A stretch of 64,000 nucleotides of DNA. Origin: Rhodamnia argentea (Eukaryota > Streptophyta > Magnoliopsida > Myrtales > Myrtaceae). Both the position numbers and the translations under genes were made by a program. Under the pieces are notes generated by a model. That model saw nothing but the letters and a program-made list of their open reading frames with translations. It did not search any database and was not told the DNA's origin. Shown piece after piece: positions 1 to 11,228 of the stretch. Within the stretch, counting starts at the first letter, position 1. Each line of letters begins with the position of its first letter. The stretch lies in NCBI RefSeq assembly GCF_020921035.1, contig NC_063150.1, positions 9,672,001 through 9,736,000 of the forward strand, read 5' to 3'.

Positions 1-420
1 GTCATCCAACTCGGTAATTTGATGATACAATTTAATGAAAACTAACGGATGGTAAATTTATCACAAGTATACCAATTTGGGGTAAATTTATCACAGGTGT
101 ATCAATTTAGAGCTTTTGGTGGTCACAAAAAATAGTTTTGGGTAAATTCATCACGAGTGTATCGGTTTGAAATTTTTCGTGGTATTAATCAATTTAACAG
201 AAACTAACGGAGGGTAAATTTGTTACAAATGTATCGGTTTGGGGTAAATTTATCACATGTACACGAGTTTAGGATTTTTGGTGGTCAAAAAAATAAATTT
301 GAGGTAAATTTATTACAAATGTATCAATTTGAGGTTTTACGTGATCAAAAAAATAGTTTGGGGTATATTTGTCACAAATATACTGAAAAAAATTTATTGA
401 CTAATTATTTCAAACAATAG
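1..420. repeat. Degenerate tandem repeat with a GGTAAATTTATCACA core
   Basis: At least seven imperfect copies of a unit reading roughly GGTAAATTTATCACAAGTGTATCAATTT occur from about 50 to 390, some separated by a shared 'ttttGGTGGTCaaaaAAATA' spacer. The unit spacing is irregular (about 30 to 100 bases), so this looks like a decayed dispersed repeat and not a young satellite. A 66-codon open frame at 220-420 is simply the repeat read through, with no recognisable protein. Confidence 0.7.
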
Positions 421-777
421 AATTAATTACTTTTAAATAATTATTTTCTGAATTATTCATTTTTCACAAAATAATTGGAGCCAAACTCCGGACATATCGT
501 CACTTACTTAATACAGCTATTTTCAGTATAACTTGATTGAGATTTCGCTATCAAGCCACATGACAAGATAAAATTTTCAGGGTGGTGGAAGCACCGTTGC
601 TAAGCTATCGTTATTCATAGAAGTTTCCAAAACAAATTAAAGAAAAATAAATAATCCACATGCACATCAAATCTCTGCTTATATATATATAGCTCTCCCA
701 GCTCCATCTCTTCCCGCTGTGCTCACGATTTTATACTCCATGACATTACCCTCACCTTGAACGTACTCGAACATAAG
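421..777. other. AT-rich intergenic stretch, nothing recognised
   Basis: No gene, RNA or element boundary was recognised here. There is a short TATATATATATA run near 679-691. It ends at the left target-site duplication of the hAT element. Confidence 0.6.
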
Positions 778-785
778 GGTGTCGC

Positions 786-2296
786 TAGGGGTGATCGGTT
801 CCCGGTCCGGTCCGGTTCCCCTCAAGAATCGGGAACCGGACCGGACCGTCGATTCGGTCCTGTTCTCGATCGATTCCAAAAAATCAATAACATGATAAAT
901 TTCTGCACATCTATTAGATTTCACGTCCATTCTCTACATATTTGCTTCTTTGAAAGATATTCGGTGGCCAAAAATCCTTCCAGCTATTGCGTGTCGAAAT
1001 CCCTCGACGAGGCCCAAGCGGATGAATCTTGGCCCAAAAGGGGTTGAAGCCCAAAAGAATTGCTGACGCGAAAATCTTTTATCAAATTTAATTCGTTCGT
1101 TTTCTAATAAGGAGTTCGGGTCGAGTTTTGGACAGAGTGTCAAATGCAAAAGATAATTATATTAACACCGGGGGTGCAATACGGACTTTTGACGATTCGA
1201 CAGCCCACACATTCGACAGTGAGATGAACTTCGACATACTAGGACTTAGGATGCGACTCCAGAATTTAATCAACGGGGCCGAACCAGATTGTATGACACA
1301 ATGTCGGAATCTAATCGATGACACTCGGACGGGGAATGTAGGACACACTACCGAAATTTAATCGACGGTATTGGACGAGATGAGCGAAGGGTACAACATC
1401 GGAATTGAATCGACGATGCTGAACCTAATGAGCAGACGCCAAAATTTAATCGACGATACCTAACTCTGGATATGAAACTCGCCGGAATTGAATCGACGAC
1501 GGGAATCTGAAAGCTACAGCTAAGCTAAAGGCTAAGAGTTTAATTGTAAAAATAAGTGTTTGTGTGTGTGTCTTGTAGCCACGGGGTATTTATAGACTAG
1601 CTCTGGTAATCGTCAAGCGGTTAATTCCTTTGGCTCCACGTTTTATCATTTTCCGATAAGTCGTATGGATAGTTTTTTGACGGTTTCTTGATTTTCGCAT
1701 CCTTTCTTTTCACCTCGTGGGGTTTACCACCAATCTTTCAAGAACCGCCCCGATTGTGGCTCCTTTCGTGTGCTTCTCCTTTTGTCCTCCAAGGAAGATG
1801 CCGCCAAAACTTTCTTTGGCACGTGGCATCTTCGAGGTTCTCCTGAATCTGTCTTCGATACACCTGCCCGCGAGCGATCAAAACTCCTGCTCGTGCCCCG
1901 TCACGTGGCTCTTGGAGTAACTTTGGGTGTTAACACCAACCAAACAAAGCAGTCCAATAACTCTTCAGTTGCGCAAGCAGACAATTGTCTTGTTAGTCAT
2001 CAACCAAGAAAAGCAACATGAGCATCTTATAAGCTATGGAAGCCAACAAACTATCGCAACGCTCATGCAGCAACAAAACAACTCTTTCTCGGTACAATGT
2101 CATATTTTTTTTTTTAGATTCGACCAATCCGATCTGGTCTTATGTCCTTGGAATCGGGAACCGGACCACCCGGCAACTGGTTCCAATATTAAGAATCGGG
2201 AACCAGACCGGACCCATCTAGAACTAAGAACCGGACCACCAATCCAGTCCGATCCAAGCGGTTCCCGATTCGGGCGGTCTGATTTGCTCATCCCTA
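786..2296. mobile_element. Non-autonomous hAT element, 1,511 bp, with perfect 8-bp target duplication
   Basis: The left end reads TAGGGGTGATCGGTTCCC and the right end, on the reverse strand, TAGGGATGAGCAAATC, which fit hAT terminal repeats. The 8-mer GGTGTCGC directly flanks both ends (778-785 and 2297-2304), the length expected for hAT insertion. Both ends carry several subterminal GGAACCGGACCGG copies in both orientations, possibly transposase-binding sites (inference). No transposase frame is visible; open frames of up to 162 codons inside show no similarity I recognise. The interior has an array of about 44-bp units and a TATTTATAG box near 1588. The exact flanking duplication suggests fairly recent insertion. 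Confidence 0.85.
1200..1500. repeat. About 44-bp degenerate tandem array inside the hAT element
   Basis: The core AATTTAATCGACG (or GGAATTGAATCGACG) recurs near 1262, 1307, 1354, 1401, 1441 and 1484, giving steps of about 40 to 47 bases. The units alternate between an AATTTAATC and a GGAATTGAATC form. The array lies wholly inside the hAT element, so it is cargo or a structural part of it. Confidence 0.6.
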
Positions 2297-2304
2297 GGTG
2301 TCGC

Positions 2305-4029
2305 TGGCCCAAGCCGTTCGCTCTAACCACACTCGACCGCCAACACATACCAGTGCAATTACGAGAATGGCGCAAGCCCTCGAAAGATTCCAAAGAAACC
2401 CCACAATTTTATTAGATCAGTCTTGATGTGAGGGAACTAGGGATGCGCATTGTAGAACCGAGCGAGAAATTGCTGAAATGAAAGTGATAAAGGGAAATAG
2501 AACAAAACGCAAGATAAGGCGGGAAATCTAATCCCATACTTAAATCATTAAGCCTAGCTATGATGAAGGAACATTGTAAGGATGGAACAAAATCGTAATC
2601 CTGCATACTTAAAAAGGGTCCAATCTTAAAAGATCTAACAAGCACCCTAAAAAAACAATGACAAAGAATAACAGGGGGAACGGATTGTAGGAATTATGCT
2701 TCTTATGGAATAGGAATGAACCATATATAGCTATGCTGCTCTTTCCCGCTGTCACAAGAAGAGCATTATGCCAAGCGCCATTGGTAGCCCGCCCCATTAA
2801 TCTATGTTTGACTATGCAGCTACAAGAGTAATTGCACTCAGGCAAGCAACAGCAAGCGAGTTGATACTCACCATCCAACACAAAAAAGAAATCATAAGCC
2901 TATTATATTGGTGCTAATTCAGTCTTAAACCTTTCAATTATACCAATTTAGCCTTAAACATTTTTGCATTTGTGCAAATTAAATCCATCCGATCAATTTT
3001 AGACGAAAATCGCCTATGTGGAGATCAGTATTCTTACATGGCACTGTCAACAGTGGAATTTTACAAAAAAATAAAAATCGTACTTTTTAATTAGTTTTCT
3101 CTTTCTAGCTACTCTTGCCAGCCCAAATTAAGGACAAAAAGAAAGAAAAAATCATTAAAAATCCAATTTAAAAAAAAAATTCACGTATGCGCTACGTAGG
3201 ACGGCTGACATTCATGTTAGCGAATTCTAACTAAAGTTAGTCGGATTGACTCAATTGGAAAAAATGTAAAAAAATTTATAACCAAATTTGATACTAATAT
3301 AATAAATTTAAGACTTTTTCTGATACTTTTTCCAGACATGCTCGTGGAGAATGCACGAATAATGGATTCCTTGGCATGCAAGAATTAGCCCCCATCGATT
3401 CTCTGCCCTCCGTTTTCACCTCAGCGGTCAATCGATGAGCACCTTCTTTTTTAACAACTAAACCTGCACACCTCCAATAATCGCTAGGGAATGAGATAAT
3501 TAATTTGGACATAGAGTTCTCTCGCTTGGTGGTCTTGCACACTGCTTGGTAGAAGAAATCATGTATTTCTCACAGCAATAGTTATGGAAAGTTGATGGCT
3601 AAATTGAAAAAAAAATTAAAATTTATGGACTAAATTGCACATTGCGCAATAGTTTAAGAACTTGATCGTACATTTTGCAATAATTTAAGAAGTGGTAAAA
3701 AAACTACATTTAATAATTAGGAATAGTTCGAGTTCTACATTAAACAATTTTTTTTTGGGTCAGACATATTGAACAAATTAAACAAATTAAAAAGCCCATC
3801 TATGACAGCACACATTAGGCCAAAATCCCAGAATCATGGGCATCGATCTCCCGTAAATTACTTAAAATCACAGCGAGCATTGTCGAATTGCGCCACTCTT
3901 ATTCATTAATAGCAGTGCCCTTCAGTATAATAACTGTTATGGACAAACCTTTTGCGCTTGTCTCATCCCACAAACTTGAAGCAGAGATAGATGCCTCTGT
4001 TAAAGATCTGTTCAAGGCATGGAACAGAT
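2305..4029. other. Intergenic, with one degraded short repeat near 2900-3310
   Basis: No coding sequence is recognised. From about 2900 to 3310 the DNA matches the theme of the short repeat at 41748-41943: phrases such as 'aaattaaatcc', 'gatcaattttagacgaaaatcgcc' and an end reading TTTAAGACTTTTTCTGATACTTTTTCCAGA. It is probably an old Mutator-like MITE with an unclear left end. The remainder lies downstream of the B3 gene and may hold its 3' untranslated region. Confidence 0.5.
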
Positions 4030-7000
4030 TCACCGTGCCTTCTCTTTGACCTTCTCTCCCCTTCTAGGTCGTCCCGGACGCCTTTCGTTTCGGGCCCCGA
4101 TCACTTTGGTCTTCTTGTCGCATAGCTGCGTCTTTCTAGGTCTCCCCCTGCCCCTTTTAACTTGAGCCTCCGCTGGAGCATCTGAAGGCCTCTGTTGTAC
4201 ACGCCCGGACCGTTGAGCTTCCTTCGTCTTCTCTTCAATCGGATACTTGATTGGGTCCTTGGTTTGGTTCTTGATTGGCTCCGTATCATTTCTCGTCGTA
4301 GCTAGCATGATCAGATTACGGATCAATCATAGCTAAAAAATCATCCAATCAGTCATAGTTTTACACTAATTTTAATGAAGCGAAAAAACCAGACCTATGG
4401 ATGATAAGTAAAACAGAGATAGGAAGATCAACTAGTGCACTACAGAGTCAATGCAAGGGATGAACTGTAAACATACTGTTAGGTTCAGAAACAATCTCGA
4501 AGTGTCTAAAAGATAATTTAGCTCGTAACACAAACAATATAATTATCATTGAACCAACATGGTGGACTAATAATTTCTCAGCTAATGTTTCCCATGAATG
4601 AAACAATGACGATAATGCTTTTCTATGACAATAATGACCATTGCTGAGGCAAAAACGTTGATCAATTACACAGAATGTGTTGACCAAAAAAAAAAAAAAC
4701 ACCGAATATGGTTGCCACTACCTACGTCATCGGGTTGATCAGCACTCTTGATAGAACAAAATACCTCAAATAGTATTTAGTTTGTATAGAGGCAAATCGT
4801 ATTTCTTTTTTCCGTTGTGATGATTACCAGAAAAAGTATGTGTCTGTCTCAACATACTTTAAGTAAAAAGTCGCCTATTGTTTATCTCATGATAACTTTA
4901 AAATCATTTAAGTCTAACCAATATGGAAAATTCTTATGGTAATTTACATATCGCGTTTACATGTTTTCAAAGGTTTCAGATATTTTGTACAACAAAGTCA
5001 AGTAGCATTAACCAGAAAAATAGACAAGTAAAGTTTTTCCGACTTACAAGATGAACAACCACAACTTGAGCATTGACTGCCTCTGTAGATGACGACCTTG
5101 AACAAAGCTTTACCAGAAGTCAGCAATTCAAAGACGCAGGCATCGCCCTTCTGCAGTTTGTTGTCCAGCACAAATGTTTTCCAACCACCTTGGGCCCTAA
5201 CTTTTGGTTTGGCGTTGTACATCCCAAGATGGTATCGGGCGATCCAAACCCTTCCGCTAGAGCCGTGTAGCTTCATAAAACCGTTTCCGCTAGTCTTAGA
5301 GATGTGTGTCATGAAAAATGCAGCTGGTATATTCTGCAAATGAATTGGAGGGGAAAAGCAAATGTCATTCAAGGATAAGAAAATCTAATTCTCATTCAGA
5401 GGCTTGGTCCTCTAATTAGTACTATCGTTTTATTCGATGTTTTAAGTCGAATAAATCCTCCAAGTCATTCATTTTATTTTTTCGCCGGTAGCATTGTATG
5501 TTCTATCTAATTGTAAGAGAAAGAGCTATGCCATACAAATCAAGTGGAACAACTAGAATGTACCACAAAAGGCTAAAGCATAAGATTGAAGACACAAGAA
5601 TCATGGTGTAGTAAGATATAAAAGTGTCGGCTAAAGAACACTAAAAGTGTCAAAACTTGTGTACGACGCTCACTTTAGTGCCAAAACTTTCAAAACGACC
5701 ACTTAAGTGCCAACTTTTTTAAAAAACGATCACTTAAGTGCCAACTTCTTTTAAAAACGATCACTTCGGTGCCAACTCTAATTTTAACAGACGTGGCTTG
5801 CCGGAAATCCGACACGTGCTATTTTTTATCAATATTTGAGCTGATGTGACTCGGTGGAGTTGACACTGAAGTGATCGTTTTTTAAAAAAAATTGGCACTT
5901 AAATGATCGTTTTTAAAAAAAATTAGCACTTAAGTGATCGTTTTGAAAGTTTTGGCATTGAAGTGATCGTTTTTCAAAAAATTTAGCACTTAAGTGATCG
6001 TTTTGAAAGTTTTGACACTAAAGTGAGCGTCATACATAAGTTTTGGCACTTGTAGTGTACTTAAGCCTAAAAGTGTCATCCCCAGAGTCTCTATTATATC
6101 AACAGTTAATGACCAATTCAAGATGCATCAATGATGTATCCTGCCATGTCTATTTGAAAGCTACAGCAAATGCTGCAAGTGGTAAGGAGGAAATCATGAG
6201 GTACCCTTCACGTATCTGCTCCAATCAGCTGCCAGAGTAGAGTGGATCCTATCCTATGTTTACCGCTTGCCTTCCTTACCTAGCTGGTCTGGAGGAATGC
6301 GCTACATGGAGCACTAAACCCGTGCAGTTATAGAAGGGCATGTGTATATGTCACCACTCTAAGCTAATTAAAGCATAATCAAGTGCACCAAACAAATTAT
6401 GGTCCTCAAGAAATTGCAATGATTAAACTGAGCACCCGATTCATTCCTTACCAATGCGTACGGACACTGAACATAGGATGGTTGCATAAGAACTATGAAA
6501 AATGGATTTGTGGTTTCAAAAGAAGCAGCCCTCGAAAGCACTTCGACCTCTTCTTCAACTCTGAACCGTCGGTTACTCAAACACGGCACCGATTTCGGGC
6601 AATTATTACCGTCAGAGATGTGTCCATCACCATGTTCATCTGCAACAAAGATATGTCATCTTGTTTTAAATTAACTAACAAATATATCCATGGGAAATAC
6701 CTATTTACTAGATCCACAGGGTTTAGTAGGCTTCCAGTTTTTTTTTTTGGATCATTTTAACCTTTTTTAACTTGAGGTCCTTCATTGTACGAACTATTAG
6801 TCCATTCTGGACACCCATTGTAACTGCTTGTTTCCATGGATGGCTCATACAAAGAGTCGTCATCATCAGCCAGTGAATTTTTCTTCTTCTTCTTCTTCGG
6901 GGATCGAACTTTTGTTGATGATGGTGATTCTCTCCTTTTACATCTGCATGACTGAGAATCATCATCTGATATTTCAATTACCATGTCCTCGGTTTCCTCC

Positions 7001-8547
7001 ACGTCTTGTGACAACAAACGCTCATCACCAAGCTTGAATTTTCCACAATTTGCTTTACAAACCATAGGGTATGTGATTTCTGAAGCACTCGTATCACATA
7101 CAACCACATGAAACACACAGTTTCCTTCATATCTGAAGACTAGGAAGTAACCGTCTTCGATTGAGTAGTGCTTGACGAAGTCTGACCAACCATCTTGTAG
7201 CCAAAAGTCATCTTTTTGCCTCCGCAATTTCATTTTCCAAACATCACCACTAGGCATATTGAGGCACACGACGTTGGAGAAATTATTTCCGAATCTTCTG
7301 GCGAATCTTATTGGAATCTTCTGTTTGAAAAATAAGAGCATAATTTAGGGAGAAGCCTAGGAAGAAACTGCAAGTCAGGCATGCTGGATTTTATTGTTTG
7401 CTTGGAACAAATACTCATCGAAGATGTATCCATAACAGAGTAAAGAAGTGATTATGCATAAGCGGGAAGATCTTTTGACATATGAACGAAAATTGGTTAA
7501 TGAAAATAAAACATACCCATCACCAGTGATAAGATTCACTCGTCTCATGCAATCAGATGATGCATGCTCCACATATAGGATAACTCTCAGTGATAAAACC
7601 CAGTACTGAATGCTGCCTAAAACACACATTACTTGTTGAATGTTAAATATGATGACACCCTTTGCCATATAATCTAGCCTTTCTAAGCCAGTTACTTCAG
7701 TAGATCAATCACAATGCACCCACCATTACTCTCCAAAAAGTATCACCTAACTCCACCACAACACGGTGTTGCTGTCCAAATGTCTCATTCTGTAAAAGAA
7801 AATTCAGGCCAAAGCATACGGAAATGAAGTCCCAAGACAGACTTGTCGTTTATCCTAAAAGCAACCACCCACAAGAAAAAGGAAAGCAACCAAAAGACAG
7901 AAACAGAACAGGCTCATATACAGAAAGGGTAAAAAAAATGAGACAGCTCCCACCCAGGAACTAACAGCGAAACCCAAAAAGAGACGGAACGAGAACCAAC
8001 CAAGGCCATCTTCATCTGCAGTCATGGGGCTAGCGTTATGCTCACCCATCTGAAAACTTTGAGTGACATCACCAAAACAGCCAATTCTTTCCCATGGAAC
8101 TGGCAAAAGACTGCTTTTTTCTTCTTATTTGTGTCACAAAAGATTGATTATGCAACCAATAGGAGCCTGCTAATTCTTAAGAGTTGATTTGCTTTTTTCT
8201 TCTTATTTGTGTCACAAAAGATTGATTATGCAACCAATAGGAGCTGCTAATTCTTAGAGTTGATTTGCATCTGTATTAACTCTAATATGCATGGATCTGC
8301 ACCAATTTTGCCAGAGAGAAGTCTTCCCCGAGTCAAGAAATGGAAACAGCAGCAGCAAAAGGAAACTCCCAAGAAAAAGAAAATGCATAAGAATTGGGAC
8401 GAATCGAAGGCTCACAAGATTTTCACTCTGAATGTGTTGGGACCGAACAATCCTGAAGAAGTGGGGAGTCTTGGCCTCGAAAAGCTGACCATCTTCTCCA
8501 GCACAAGAAGGACCAGAGTTGCTCCGGCATGCATTTTCCTCTGCCAT
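4030..8547 (-). CDS. REM-type B3 protein with two B3 domains and two C-terminal AT-hooks
   Basis: A likely nuclear DNA-binding transcription factor. Five exons on the minus strand fit one 478-residue frame: 8547-8416, 7320-6762, 6639-6452, 5333-5048 and 4301-4030. All introns are GT-AG and phases agree. B3 domain 1 spans about residues 27-119 (TPHFFRIV, then KIPIRFARRFG, then DGYFLVFRYEG). A basic run of six lysines near residue 195 may be a nuclear signal. B3 domain 2 spans about 275-378 (NPFFIVLM, NIPAAFF, GWKTFVLDN, GDACVFELL). The last exon holds two AT-hooks, GRGRPRK near 439-445 and PGRPRR near 464-469. The start is the ATG at 8547; an in-frame ATG 18 codons upstream is possible. Both B3 domains are split by an intron at the same place, as is usual in REM genes. 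The final acceptor at 4302 has a weak pyrimidine tract, so the AT-hook exon is the least certain part. Confidence 0.85.
5629..6067. mobile_element. Foldback Mutator-like MITE with 10-bp target duplication, in a B3-gene intron
   Basis: The element is almost wholly an inverted repeat. Its left arm, starting GGCTAAAGAACACTA, pairs with its right arm, whose reverse strand starts GGCTTAAGTACACTA; pairing then runs through several copies of AAGTGATCGTTTT and AAGTGCCAA. The 10-mer TAAAAGTGTC flanks both sides (5619-5628 and 6068-6077). Long terminal inverted repeats with a 9-10 bp duplication point to the Mutator superfamily. It lies in the intron between the two exons that make up the second B3 domain. 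It encodes no protein. Confidence 0.85.
8113..8266. repeat. Tandem duplication of about 77 bp in B3-gene intron 1
   Basis: Two adjacent copies (8113-8190 and 8191-8266), each starting GCTTTTTTCTTCTTATTTG and ending in GAGTTGATTT, differ by only a few small indels. The near identity suggests a recent replication slip. Confidence 0.85.
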
Positions 8548-8734
8548 GGCAGATATGAAGGAGAGTGAGCTGTTCTCACGACAAATATTCCTCCAAGCCA
8601 CTCTCTCTCTCTCTCTCTCGATCGAAGCGAAAAGAGGAAACGATCTGTTTGCCGACAGAGACCATTTACTTGGGGCTGTCTGATTTTATTGCTTTTATTT
8701 CATCATACTAAAGAAAAGAAGGTAATTATAAGAC
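8548..8734 (-). promoter_or_regulatory. Probable 5' leader of the B3 gene with a GA microsatellite
   Basis: Just upstream of the B3 start codon lies a CT run at 8601-8619, which is GA on the coding strand. Such runs are common in plant 5' untranslated regions. No clear TATA box could be assigned, so the core promoter is not placed. Confidence 0.4.
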
Positions 8735-8798
8735 ATGTGACCCGACCGGTTCTTCTGGGTCCCAAATAAATAAGTTCTCCCACACTCGTGTAATCTTA

Positions 8799-9339
8799 GG
8801 GTCTATATGGTAATACTCTAAAAAAAATATTTCTATTCCCAAAATATTTCCAAAACACTTTGAAAACAAAAACACGTATGGTAAAAAATTATTTCAAAAG
8901 TGTTTCGAGAACATTTTTTAAAAAAAAAAACACTTTTAGAGCAAAAATGAGAAACAAAAAAACCTTGTGTCCGAATTTTGGAACACTTTTTAGAAACAAC
9001 TCAAGGGCGAGCTTGTACAAACCACCACCGTCCACCATCGTCGACGAGGAGTTGAAGCCGCCGCCACAGCCCGTCGCAGGTCGCCGACCGCCCGCCGGTC
9101 ACCGATCGCCACCGAACGCCATCCGTCGTCGCCGCCACCCGCCTCCACCGCCGCCGACCTCCGCCCCCACCGGCCATTGGCCGCAGCTTGCAGATCCTTC
9201 TTTTTGGTGAAAAAAGTGTTTTTTTGTACCGACCAAACGCGTTTCTGTTCTCGAAAATCGTAGCCGAGAACGGAAATACAAAAAAAATGTTTTTGTTCCA
9301 AATATGTTCTCAGAAAACGAAACGTTACCATACACGGTC
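8799..9339. mobile_element. PIF/Harbinger-like MITE, 541 bp, TTA target duplication, GC-rich core
   Basis: The ends GGGTCTATATGGTAA and, on the reverse strand, GACCGTGTATGGTAA are inverted repeats. TTA flanks both sides (8796-8798 and 9340-9342), as expected for PIF/Harbinger elements. Related LTR copies show the uninterrupted site: 'cacactcgtataaccttgaag' at about 12020-12040 corresponds to 'cacactcgtgtaatctta' plus 'aagtgg' here. The core from 9030 to 9190 is CCG/GCC-rich and reads open on both strands, which gives misleading 113-116 codon frames. Confidence 0.85.
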
Positions 9340-9762
9340 TTAAAGTGGCACTTATTGGTGTTAATATAATGAATAAGCGATGCAGAGGGTAAGCAAGTAA
9401 GTAGATCCTTGGGAGTGGTGTCGGTACGATTTGTGCTAGAAGTTACGGGTTAGATAGAGTATATCTTAGGAGCTGTGAAGGCGGGATTGGCCTTCCGTGT
9501 ATAAACTAATTGGGAGCCGATGTCGCTCTTCCGATGAGATCATGGCACGCCGAAACCAATTGTGGTATCTAAAGTAATCTACATTCGCTCGATATAAAGG
9601 ATGTTCGAGCTAAGTTGGACGTGGAATAATCCGATACAGAAAAGTTATTCGCCTCAATGTTTTATGGAACAACGAAAGAAACAATGCCAGCCTGGCGTAA
9701 ACGACTCGTCAGGCGCCGTACAAGCTATTCCACGGCCAAGGAAAGTGTCAGCTCATGATAAG

Positions 9763-9775
9763 TGGTATTAGAGCA
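9763..9775 (+). other. Retrotransposon primer-binding site (initiator methionine tRNA type)
   Basis: TGGTATTAGAGCA differs by one base from the common plant LTR-retrotransposon site TGGTATCAGAGC. It lies just after LTR copy A and 132 bases before a GAG-like open frame, which is the expected order. Confidence 0.7.
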
Positions 9776-9906
9776 AAGTAGAAACGAGTCGTTCGTGAGA
9801 TCGAGGAGCATTAAGCTAGTTGAGGGAAATTCCACACGAGAAAGCCTCGCAAGAGAAGACCCGTGGGTGATCAAAACCCAAAAGGAGAGAAGCATCATCA
9901 GACGCA

Positions 9907-10460
9907 ATGTCCTCCATCCATGAAAAATTCGCCAAGGTGAGAGCCACCATAATCGAGTTCCTTGACGGTCTCGACGAAGTGAAGGAGTGGATCAACATCA
10001 TCGAAAAGACGCTTCACCAAGACTTCACCGTCACCGTTAACGCAGCCGTGACCCCACTACATATCAAGGACGAAGCCCTTGAAGCATTTGTAGAAGCTAT
10101 GAAGCTGGACGTCCAAGAGAAAGAAAATTCCCATCAAGCGGAGATAAACGTGCCAAAGGTGGATATACAAGAGCTAAAAATCGAGCTAGTTCTCTGTAAG
10201 ACTAGAAAGGTGCAATGACCGTTCAAGCGGTGCCCAAGCTAGAGCTGCCAAAGTCCAAGGAGTTCAAGGCGAATAATCCGCCATGGAGGTGAACAACTTC
10301 CTCTGGAGCATGGAGCGATACTTCGACGCCATTGGCATTCCGGACAAGATCGCCGAGGTACAAAACAATTCGATATTTCTATCTGAGAATGCTATACTTT
10401 GGTAGCGATTCATGTGTGATGAAGCCAAGAGAAGTGTCCTCCTCCTCATTTGATCATCCA
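9907..10460 (+). pseudogene. GAG fragment of a Ty3/Gypsy-like retrotransposon, broken
   Basis: An open frame starts at the ATG at 9907 and stops at 10218. A second, displaced frame from about 10230 reads VNNFLWSMERYFDAIGIPD, the conserved 'NFLWxMERYF' block of plant retrotransposon GAG proteins, then continues to ENAILW before a stop. In an intact element these would be one protein that packages element RNA. No protease, reverse transcriptase or integrase follows, so the element is internally deleted. Confidence 0.7.
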
Positions 10461-10469
10461 ACAAATCCA

Positions 10470-10660
10470 AGAAAGGATCCAACAAAGAAAAACTAAAGCA
10501 TTCTCACATAGCTTCTCACTCTAGAATTCTCTCTCTCTACGATCCGGTAAAACTTTCGAGCGATCTTCGGAATAGGCATTCCAATGATCTAAGGAAACCT
10601 AAGTCGATGCACAGATCAACCCTCAAGTATAGGTCCGTAACAGTTGGTATCATAGCAAGG
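10470..10660 (+). mobile_element. Second LTR end with its own primer-binding site
   Basis: The 13-mer TGGTATCATAGCA at 10645-10657 is another near match to the methionine-tRNA primer site. It is preceded by an LTR-like tail containing a CT run and ACGATCCGGTAAAACTTTCG. It belongs to a different element from copy A, inserted in or fused to the GAG remnant. Confidence 0.5.
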
Positions 10661-11228
10661 ATCCCTCCAGTAGGTGAGTCGAAAAAAACTTGTGGTCTAC
10701 CCGGTCCTACAAGTACGAAGAGTGAATCACCGTGGCAAAAATGGCTTGGACAAAGTGCGGCTCTTGATTTGCTTCTGGGATGCTAATGGAGACATGGTAA
10801 AGAAATCGATTCATCACTGAAATGGGATAAAATTCCTTGATCAATTTTCCGAATCTCAAAATGGGTCATCTACCATGTTTTAAATAAAGAAAAACCTCAA
10901 TTGGTGCTAATACAAAGAAGTGCTTACTAGGGAAAAGAAGGTGCCGCCAAATACGTCGATTAGCCAAAAGTGCTACACTTGGGAAAAAGTGCAAGTGACC
11001 AAAAGAGGGTGCTGCCGGATATGCGCAATTGGTTAAAAGTGCCACACCTAAAAATGTGCAGGTGATCAAAGAAACCCAAATAGCCTTTAAACCAAAAAGA
11101 AGCTACCAATGAATAAAAAAAATGTTATGTTGGGAGAGCGCACACTTGCCCTCTATGCAAGACCCAAATACATGGCGTTGATGGTAGGAAAAGGCACAAG
11201 GAAGCGATAGAACAGTTGCAAACATTTT
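10661..11228. repeat. Retrotransposon-derived debris with small internal repeats
   Basis: No intact gene. Short related phrases such as 'aaaagtgctacacttgggaaaaagtg' and 'aaaagtgccacacctaaaaatgtg' repeat between 10900 and 11070. Near 11126-11228 lies a partial copy of the start of the LTR units that follow (GCGCACACTTGCC, then AAGACCCAAATAC, then AGGAAAAGGC). Confidence 0.5.

Larger units (their letters stand above)
8735..9775 (+). mobile_element. LTR relic (copy A) interrupted by a Harbinger-like element, ending at a primer-binding site
   Basis: The sequence from 8735 to 8798 and from 9343 to about 9762 aligns with the LTR copies at 11229-12448: shared landmarks are GTTCTCCCACACTCGTGTAA, the GTTAATATAATGAATAAGCG stretch, and the closing GCCAAGGAAAGTGTC region. 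A 13-base plant methionine-tRNA primer-binding site, TGGTATTAGAGCA, follows at 9763. A GAG-like frame then starts at 9907. The 5' part of the LTR is missing. Classed as a Ty3/Gypsy-type remnant from the GAG motifs; no pol region is seen. Confidence 0.7.
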
